Position numbers and translations under genes: made by a program. 11,137 nt of DNA, from contig JAFRKM010000104.1 in NCBI GenBank assembly GCA_017431755.1, positions 1 to 11,137 on the forward strand, written 5' to 3'. Position 1 is the stretch's first letter. Each line of letters begins with the position of its first letter. Below are positions 6,342-11,137 of this stretch, one piece after another. The notes below the pieces were generated by a model that worked only from the letters and a program-made list of their open reading frames with translations, was not told the origin of the DNA and searched no databases. The stretch is from Clostridia bacterium. Its GTDB lineage: Bacteria > Bacillota > Clostridia > Oscillospirales > Acutalibacteraceae.

Positions 6342-6863
6342 ATGAACAACTTTGGATTTTATGTAGTACCAATAACTATTACTATAATTCTTACAGCAAG
6401 TTTATACAAACGCGTACCTGCATTTGAGACTTTTTTAGAAGGCGACACAGAAGGAATAAAATCAACTTTCTCGATTGCGCCATCATTAATAGGCTTAATT
6501 ATAGCAGTAAGTATGTTAAAATCCTCTGGCGCACTTGATTTATTTAAAAATTTAATAATGCCAATAGCAAATATTTTTAATTTCCCACCAGATATAATTC
6601 CCCTTGCACTTTTAAGACCTGTTTCTGGAAGCGGATCAATAGCACTACTTGACAACATCTTCAAAACATGTGGTCCGGAAAGCCATGCGGGAAAACTCGG
6701 TTCTTTAATAATGGGATCAACCGAAACTACTTTCTATACTCTGGCGGTATATTTTGGCAGCGTTAAAATAAAAAATTGCCGTCATACCGTTATTTGCGCT
6801 TTAATCGCTGACTTTACTGCTGTTTTAATGTCTATTTTAATATCAAATTTATTTTACCACTAA
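6342..6863 (+). CDS. spmB: Spore maturation protein SpmB
   Basis: SpmB is the partner of SpmA in spore core dehydration and has the same Gate-family membrane fold. The 173-residue product has an N-terminal hydrophobic segment (about 5-21), others near 44-58 and 72-90, and a final one (about 148-169). It carries the family signatures RPVSGSGS (92-99) and GSTETTFYTLAVYFG (125-139). A Shine-Dalgarno AAAAGGTG (6324-6331), within the end of spmA, lies 10 bases before the ATG. In several relatives spmAB lies beside dacB, but here the next gene is tsaD on the other strand, only 4 bases after the spmB stop. I see no terminator hairpin in that gap, so the spmAB transcript may run antisense into tsaD. 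Confidence 0.96.
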   Translation: MNNFGFYVVPITITIILTASLYKRVPAFETFLEGDTEGIKSTFSIAPSLIGLIIAVSMLKSSGALDLFKNLIMPIANIFNFPPDIIPLALLRPVSGSGSIALLDNIFKTCGPESHAGKLGSLIMGSTETTFYTLAVYFGSVKIKNCRHTVICALIADFTAVLMSILISNLFYH

Positions 6864-6867
6864 AAAA

Positions 6868-7881
6868 CTAGTCTTCTTCTAAATCTACATTTGCACGAGC
6901 ATTTAAATTCATCGCAGCTCTTTTTCCACTTAAAAACTCGTAATACCCTTGCGCACCCACCATAGCAGCATTATCCGAACAAAATCTAAGCTCCGGCATA
7001 TAAAATTTAAAACCGTTTAAATCAGCTTCTTCTTTCAGCCGCCGCCTAAGCAAAGAATTTGCGGAAACTCCTCCTGCAACAGCCAAAATTTTATGGTTTT
7101 TATCTCTAGCCGCTCGAATAAAGTTACTGACAAGACAATTTACAACAGATTTTCTAAATGTAGCAGACAAATCATAAACCGGTAAACTTTCATTTTTTTG
7201 GTTAAATCCATTTATAATGTTCATCATGGCCGTTTTTAAACCTGAAAAACTAAAATCATATGTATCTTCTTCATCTTTTAACGGCACAGGCAATTTAAAA
7301 CTGTCTGGATTACCTTTTTCTGCAAATTTATCCATCGCCACTCCGCCCGGATAATCAAACCCCAAACGCCTGCCGATTTTATCAAAAGCTTCGCCAGCTG
7401 CATCATCACGAGTACGACCAATAACTTTAAATTTAGTGTAATCCAAAACTTCTACAATATGAGAATGTCCACCCGAAACAACCAAACACAAAAACGGTGG
7501 TTTTAAATCAGAATTGGTCAAATAAAGAGAAGCAATATGCGCTTTTATGTGATGAACTGGCACCAGTGGTAATCCTGTCCCAAGTGCCAAACCTTTAGCA
7601 AAATTTACTCCAACAAGGAGTGACCCAACCAATCCAGGCGCATAAGTTACAGCAATAGCATCTAAATCAGTAAATTTAAGGTTAGACTCATTAATCACAG
7701 CGCTCACAAGCGGAGCAATATTTTCAATGTGCTTTCTGGAAGCAACTTCCGGCACAACGCCTCCGTAAACCTTATGATCATTAATCTGAGAGGATACTTT
7801 ATGATTAATCAGTTTTCTGCCATCCTCAACTATTGCCACAGCTGTGTCGTCACACGATGATTCTATTGCAAATATTTTCAT
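6868..7881 (-). CDS. tsaD: tRNA N6-threonylcarbamoyladenosine synthase subunit TsaD
   Basis: TsaD transfers the threonylcarbamoyl group from threonylcarbamoyl-AMP to A37 of ANN-decoding tRNAs, working in bacteria with TsaB and TsaE. The 337-residue product starts MKIFAIESSCDDTAVAIVED, the ASKHA nucleotide-binding fold. It has the metal-binding histidines in HHIKAHIASL (His111, His115), VSGGHSHIV (135-143), GEAFDKIGR (163-171), GGVSANSLLR (270-279) and the third metal ligand Asp303 in FCSDNAA. The length is normal. A Shine-Dalgarno AGAAGG (complement of 7890-7895) is 8 bases before the ATG. It is the last gene of the polA-rimI-tsaD run, 33 bases after rimI. tsaB and tsaE, often next to rimI and tsaD in Bacillota, are not in the window. 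Confidence 0.98.
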   Translation of the reverse strand: MKIFAIESSCDDTAVAIVEDGRKLINHKVSSQINDHKVYGGVVPEVASRKHIENIAPLVSAVINESNLKFTDLDAIAVTYAPGLVGSLLVGVNFAKGLALGTGLPLVPVHHIKAHIASLYLTNSDLKPPFLCLVVSGGHSHIVEVLDYTKFKVIGRTRDDAAGEAFDKIGRRLGFDYPGGVAMDKFAEKGNPDSFKLPVPLKDEEDTYDFSFSGLKTAMMNIINGFNQKNESLPVYDLSATFRKSVVNCLVSNFIRAARDKNHKILAVAGGVSANSLLRRRLKEEADLNGFKFYMPELRFCSDNAAMVGAQGYYEFLSGKRAAMNLNARANVDLEED

Positions 7882-7914
7882 TTAAACATCCTTCTAAGTT
7901 TATTTTATAAAATT

Positions 7915-8364
7915 TCATTTTAAAAAAAGAGTCATAATCAAAGCATCTTCTTTTGGAAAGCTATAAAAATCTTTTCTTTTGCCTAATGTTTTAAATCCCA
8001 TTTTTTTATATAAATTTATTGCAGAAAGATTTGATTTCCTTACTTCCAAAGACAAAAACTCCAAATTTCTTTCCAAAGAATAATTAATTAAGCTTTTTAT
8101 AATTTTTTGACCTATTTTTTGACCCCTAAAATCTTCTTTAACTGCTATATTATAAATATATCCCTCGCCGCCCACAAAGTACATACCACCGTATCCTACA
8201 ACCAAGTTTTCCCTAGCTTTAGCGACTACAAAGTAAGAATTCCCACCAGCAAAAGCATCTAAAAAAGCTTTTTCTGACCAAGGCTGTGAAAAATATAGTC
8301 TTTCAAGTTTTACTATTTCTGAAATATCATCTTTTTCCATTGGAGAAATGTTAATCTTTGGCAT
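7915..8364 (-). CDS. rimI: Ribosomal-protein-alanine N-acetyltransferase RimI (GNAT family)
   Basis: This is a GNAT acetyltransferase that, by family, acetylates the N-terminal alanine of ribosomal protein S18 and possibly other proteins. The chosen 149-residue product (MPKINISPMEKDD...) has the RimI-like PWSEKAFLDAF (28-38), the acetyl-CoA loop RGQKIG (80-85), LEVRKSNLSAINLYKKMGF (106-124) and a C-terminal ALIMTLFL. Glu107 and Tyr119 fit the catalytic pair described for enteric RimI. I chose the ATG at 8364, with GGGGAAG about 12 bases upstream and a 14-base overlap with the end of polA, which suggests translational coupling. A longer TTG start at 8388 adds eight residues that do not look like the family, and an ATG at 8340 is also possible. 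tsaD follows after 33 bases, a common pairing. True S18 specificity is inferred. Confidence 0.88.
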   Translation of the reverse strand: MPKINISPMEKDDISEIVKLERLYFSQPWSEKAFLDAFAGGNSYFVVAKARENLVVGYGGMYFVGGEGYIYNIAVKEDFRGQKIGQKIIKSLINYSLERNLEFLSLEVRKSNLSAINLYKKMGFKTLGKRKDFYSFPKEDALIMTLFLK

Positions 8365-10936
8365 CAAACCACGTCTTCCCCACAGCAATATGGACTTCTA
8401 GCGGGATTTTTAATTTTACGGCGTTTTCCATTTCTGTTTTTAGAATTTCTTTAACTTTTTCCGCTTCCACTTCCGGAGCTTCTACAATAAGTTCGTCATG
8501 CACTTGCAAAATCAGTTTTGCTTCAAGTTTTTGCTCTTTTAATTTTTTATCCACATTAATCATGGCTATTTTGATTATATCTGCCGCACTTCCTTGAATT
8601 GGCATATTACGCGCCACTCTTTCTCCAAACGCCCTTAAAATATGATTCGTGGAGTTAAGCTCGGGCAAGTACCTTCTTCTGCTAAATATCGTTTCGGCGT
8701 ATCCTTTTTCTTTAGCTTTTTCTATTATTTTTTTCATGTATTCGTCAACGCCACTGTAATGTTCGAGGTACCTGTTTATATAATTTTGCGCTTCGTATCT
8801 ACTAATTTTTAAATCCTGCGCAAGCGAAAAAGCACCCATGCCATAAAGAATTCCAAAATTAACGGTTTTTGACCTAAATCTCATCTCGCTTGTAACCATA
8901 GATACAGGAATACCAAAAATTTGTGATGCAGTAATTGCATGTATATCGTCGCCATTTTTAAATGCGCTTATCATGTTTTTGTCGCCTGAAATATGCGCCA
9001 TAACCCTAAGCTCAATTTGAGAATAGTCTGCATCAACCAGAACGCAGCCTTCTTTTGCTTTAAAATATTTTCTAAGTTTTCTTCCTCTCTCAGTCCTTAC
9101 AGGAATATTTTGCAAATTCGGTTCTGTGGAACTTATCCGCCCCGTGCGAGTTTCTATCTGATTAAAAGACGAATGCACACGACCTTTTTCTGTTATCAAA
9201 TTTATAATTCCATCAACGTAGGTAGATTTTAGTTTTGAAAACGCTCTATAATCTAAAATCATGTCTATAATTTCATGGTAACCTTTTAATTTTTCGAGTG
9301 TCTGGGCGCTCGTAGAGTAACCGCTTTTTGTTTTTTTGCCTTTCGGAAGACCCATTTTTTCAAAAAGCACAGTACCGAGCTGTTTTGGCGAATTAATATT
9401 AAATTCACAGCCCGCAAGTTTATATATTTCAGCCTCTGTTTCTTTAAGCTGCAAAGATAGTTCTTCTCCATAATTTTCAAGGCCTTTTTTATCCACTTCA
9501 AAACCAATTGTTTCCATATCAGCAAGAACCCTTGAAAGTGGTTGTTCTATATTAAAAAGCAAATTTTCCTGCCCATTTTCTTTAATTTTTTTATAAACTG
9601 TTTTCCAAAGCTCACTAAGTAAAAAAACTTCTTGAGCTCTGTTTTTATCAAAAACAAAACCATTTTCAAACTGTAAATCCGCTTTTAAAACACCGTATTC
9701 CTGAACCAATTTTTCAAGCAAGTAATCTTTTGAATCCGGACTAAGCAAATACGCTGCAAGTAAAACATCAAAAACAGGTAAATTTAAATCTAAATTCAAA
9801 ATTTCCAATGCTTTTACAATTTTTTTCAGATCGTAAGTAACTTTATTTACGGATTTATTTTCGCAAATTTGAGCAAGATACTTTTCAAAATTATTATTTT
9901 CTTTATTTATAACATAAATAGCATCGTTTAAAAAAGCGTAAACACTTTTTATACTGTTTTGCTCGGTTTCTGGAAGTACAAAAATTTCTTTTAAACTATT
10001 TTTTAAAGCTTTTTCAAAATTACCGTCAGCTTCGTAAACTTTAACTTTTTTTGCACTTTTTGAATCAGTATTAAAATTCATTTTTTCCATAAAAGAAAAA
10101 AATTCCAGCTCAGTTAAAATTTGTTTCACGTGAGTAACGTCAGATTTTGATGGCACAAAATCTTCATCTTTTATCTTTATTGGTACGTTTCTGTTTATTT
10201 TGCCAAGTTTATAGCTAAGATATGCCATTTCTTTATCGTTTTTGAGCTTGCTTTTTAAAGATTCTTTTATATCTAAAGAATCAATTTTTTCATAAATTGA
10301 GTCTATACCGCCAAATTTTTGAACCAGTTCTTTAGCGGTTTTTTCACCTACTCCCTTAACACCCGGAATATTATCTGAACTGTCACCTTGAAGGGCTTTT
10401 ATGTCAATTAAAGCTTTGGGGATTACCCCATAAACTTCCTTTATTTTTTCTTCATCATAAAAAGTAGACTCAGCTTTACCAAACTTTGTGGAAGCAATTC
10501 TTACAGTAACATTTTTTGATACAAGCTGTAGACTATCGCGATCACCTGTTGCAAGCACACACTCATAACCTTTATCTTCGCAGTATTTCGCAAATGTTCC
10601 AAGTATGTCATCAGCTTCATAACCGCTACAAGTCACCAAAGCATACCCCATAGCACTTAAAAGCTCTTTTAAAATAGGCATTTGGCTTGCAAGCTCTTCG
10701 GGCATACCTTTTCGAGTTGCTTTATATCCACTGTACATTTTGTGACGAAAAGTAGGCTCTCTCAAATCAAAAGCTACCACCACAGCATTGGGATTTACTT
10801 CATTTAAAAGCTTTTGCAAAGTGGACAAAAAACCATATATTCCATTGGTCATTTGCCCTTTTTTATTTGAAAGCATTTTTATTCCGTAAAATGCTCTGTT
10901 AAGTATGCTATTTCCATCTAAAACAAGGTACTTCAA
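8351..10936 (-). CDS. polA: DNA polymerase I
   Basis: Pol I removes RNA primers and fills gaps during Okazaki-fragment maturation and repair. The 861-residue product has three regions. Residues 1-275 are the 5' nuclease (YLVLDGNSILNRAFYG, GYEADDILG, ATGDRDSLQLV, LQGDSSDNIPGVKGVGEKTA). Residues 295-460 form a 3'-5' exonuclease-like domain that lacks the acidic metal ligands and is probably inactive. Residues 465-861 are the polymerase, with motif A LVDADYSQIELR (Asp635), finger helix RSKTVNFGILYG (Lys690, Phe694, Tyr698) and motif C LQVHDELIVEAP (Asp814). The start is TTG: an in-frame TGA lies two codons upstream, AGGTGA sits 6 bases away, and YLVLDGNS is the conserved N-terminus. It starts 17 bases after yebC and overlaps rimI by 14 bases. 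Confidence 0.98.
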   Translation of the reverse strand: MKYLVLDGNSILNRAFYGIKMLSNKKGQMTNGIYGFLSTLQKLLNEVNPNAVVVAFDLREPTFRHKMYSGYKATRKGMPEELASQMPILKELLSAMGYALVTCSGYEADDILGTFAKYCEDKGYECVLATGDRDSLQLVSKNVTVRIASTKFGKAESTFYDEEKIKEVYGVIPKALIDIKALQGDSSDNIPGVKGVGEKTAKELVQKFGGIDSIYEKIDSLDIKESLKSKLKNDKEMAYLSYKLGKINRNVPIKIKDEDFVPSKSDVTHVKQILTELEFFSFMEKMNFNTDSKSAKKVKVYEADGNFEKALKNSLKEIFVLPETEQNSIKSVYAFLNDAIYVINKENNNFEKYLAQICENKSVNKVTYDLKKIVKALEILNLDLNLPVFDVLLAAYLLSPDSKDYLLEKLVQEYGVLKADLQFENGFVFDKNRAQEVFLLSELWKTVYKKIKENGQENLLFNIEQPLSRVLADMETIGFEVDKKGLENYGEELSLQLKETEAEIYKLAGCEFNINSPKQLGTVLFEKMGLPKGKKTKSGYSTSAQTLEKLKGYHEIIDMILDYRAFSKLKSTYVDGIINLITEKGRVHSSFNQIETRTGRISSTEPNLQNIPVRTERGRKLRKYFKAKEGCVLVDADYSQIELRVMAHISGDKNMISAFKNGDDIHAITASQIFGIPVSMVTSEMRFRSKTVNFGILYGMGAFSLAQDLKISRYEAQNYINRYLEHYSGVDEYMKKIIEKAKEKGYAETIFSRRRYLPELNSTNHILRAFGERVARNMPIQGSAADIIKIAMINVDKKLKEQKLEAKLILQVHDELIVEAPEVEAEKVKEILKTEMENAVKLKIPLEVHIAVGKTWFDAKD

Positions 10937-10942
10937 AAATTT

Positions 10943-10948
10943 TCACCT
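10943..10948 (-). promoter_or_regulatory. Ribosome binding site fixing the TTG start of polA
   Basis: AGGTGA on the minus strand lies 6 bases before the TTG at 10936-10934. Its last three bases form an in-frame TGA, so no longer polA product is possible and TTG is the only start ahead of the conserved first beta strand. Confidence 0.75.
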
Positions 10949-10953
10949 GCTTT

Positions 10954-11137
10954 TTATTTTAAATTATGCCAAACATTTTGAATATCTTCGTCTTCTTCTA
11001 AAACATCAATTAAATTACTTACTTTCGCCGCTTCTTCCTCAGAAAGAGAAACATAATTATCCGGCACCATACCACTTTCGGAAGAAAGAAAATTATAACC
11101 ATTATTTTTTAAATACTCACAAACTGATTCATAGTCT
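10954..11137 (-). CDS. yebC: YebC/PmpR-family protein, C-terminal 60 residues (gene continues off the right edge)
   Basis: A frame open from the right edge to TAA at 10954 encodes DYESVCEYLKNNGYNF at its start and LEEDEDIQNVWHNLK at its end. The second stretch matches the YebC family ending, usually L(E/D)xx(E/D)DVQxVYHN. YebC/PmpR proteins have been described as DNA-binding regulators and, more recently, as factors helping ribosomes through proline-rich stretches. The VPDNYVSLSEEEAAKVSNLI segment also fits the third domain of the family. The protein ends right after the HN motif, slightly shorter than most relatives. It is upstream of polA by 17 bases and in the same direction, so the two probably share a transcript. 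The N-terminal three-quarters is outside the window. Confidence 0.85.
   Translation of the reverse strand, partial: DYESVCEYLKNNGYNFLSSESGMVPDNYVSLSEEEAAKVSNLIDVLEEDEDIQNVWHNLK

Noticed and set aside
8362..8388. A longer RimI starting at a TTG at 8388
   Set aside because: It would add MLWGRRGL, which is just the polA C-terminal codons in another frame and does not resemble the RimI N-terminus. The ATG at 8364 is preferred.
1..11137. CRISPR arrays, tRNA or rRNA genes, riboswitches, prophage, toxin-antitoxin or defence genes
   Set aside because: I looked on both strands and saw no repeat-spacer pattern, no tRNA-like cloverleaf with T-loop sequence, no known riboswitch core, and no mobile-element protein. 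The gaps between genes are short and are explained by promoters, terminators and CIRCE.

Overview
This looks like a chromosomal segment of a low-G+C, endospore-forming member of the Bacillota, most likely class Clostridia. The evidence is the strong A+T richness, a CIRCE-controlled groES-groEL pair, an AbrB/SpoVT regulator with a C-terminal zinc ribbon, and a spmA-spmB spore-maturation pair. Nothing in the sequence gives a genus or species. Almost all of the window is core housekeeping DNA. I found no tRNA, rRNA, CRISPR array, transposon, prophage or defence system.

Layout. (1) 1-1526, plus strand: the C-terminal part of the SecA translocase ATPase, which ends without the usual zinc-binding tail and is followed at once by an intrinsic terminator. 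(2) 1611-2089, plus strand: an unrecognised basic protein whose reading frame is split by a -1 shift. It is either a frameshifted pseudogene, a sequence error in an A7 run, or less likely a programmed-frameshift gene, since two tandem T-TTA-AAA slippery heptamers lie in the right phase. A bidirectional terminator separates it from groEL. (3) 2115-4165, minus strand: groES-groEL, with a sigma-A promoter and a CIRCE operator over the transcription start region. (4) 4250-5668, minus strand: abrB-like regulator followed by mnmA (tRNA 2-thiouridylase), with a strong hairpin between them and a consensus sigma-A promoter in front of abrB. (5) 5762-6863, plus strand: spmA-spmB, divergent from abrB and convergent with tsaD. 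(6) 6868-11137, minus strand: a compact run reading yebC (3' end only) - polA - rimI - tsaD, with short gaps or an overlap.

The genes do not form one pathway. Themes are protein export and folding (SecA, GroESL), translation-related tRNA and protein modification (MnmA s2U34, TsaD t6A37, RimI N-terminal acetylation), replication and repair (PolA), and sporulation or transition-state control (AbrB-like, SpmA, SpmB). The AbrB/SpmAB arrangement puts a transition-state-type regulator back to back with sporulation genes, with a 23-bp inverted repeat in the shared intergenic region.

The points most worth checking are the split ORF at 1611-2089, the inverted repeat at 5664-5686, the SecA C-terminus, and the use of TTG start codons by three of the nine complete, intact genes. 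I see no convincing new biological system here.
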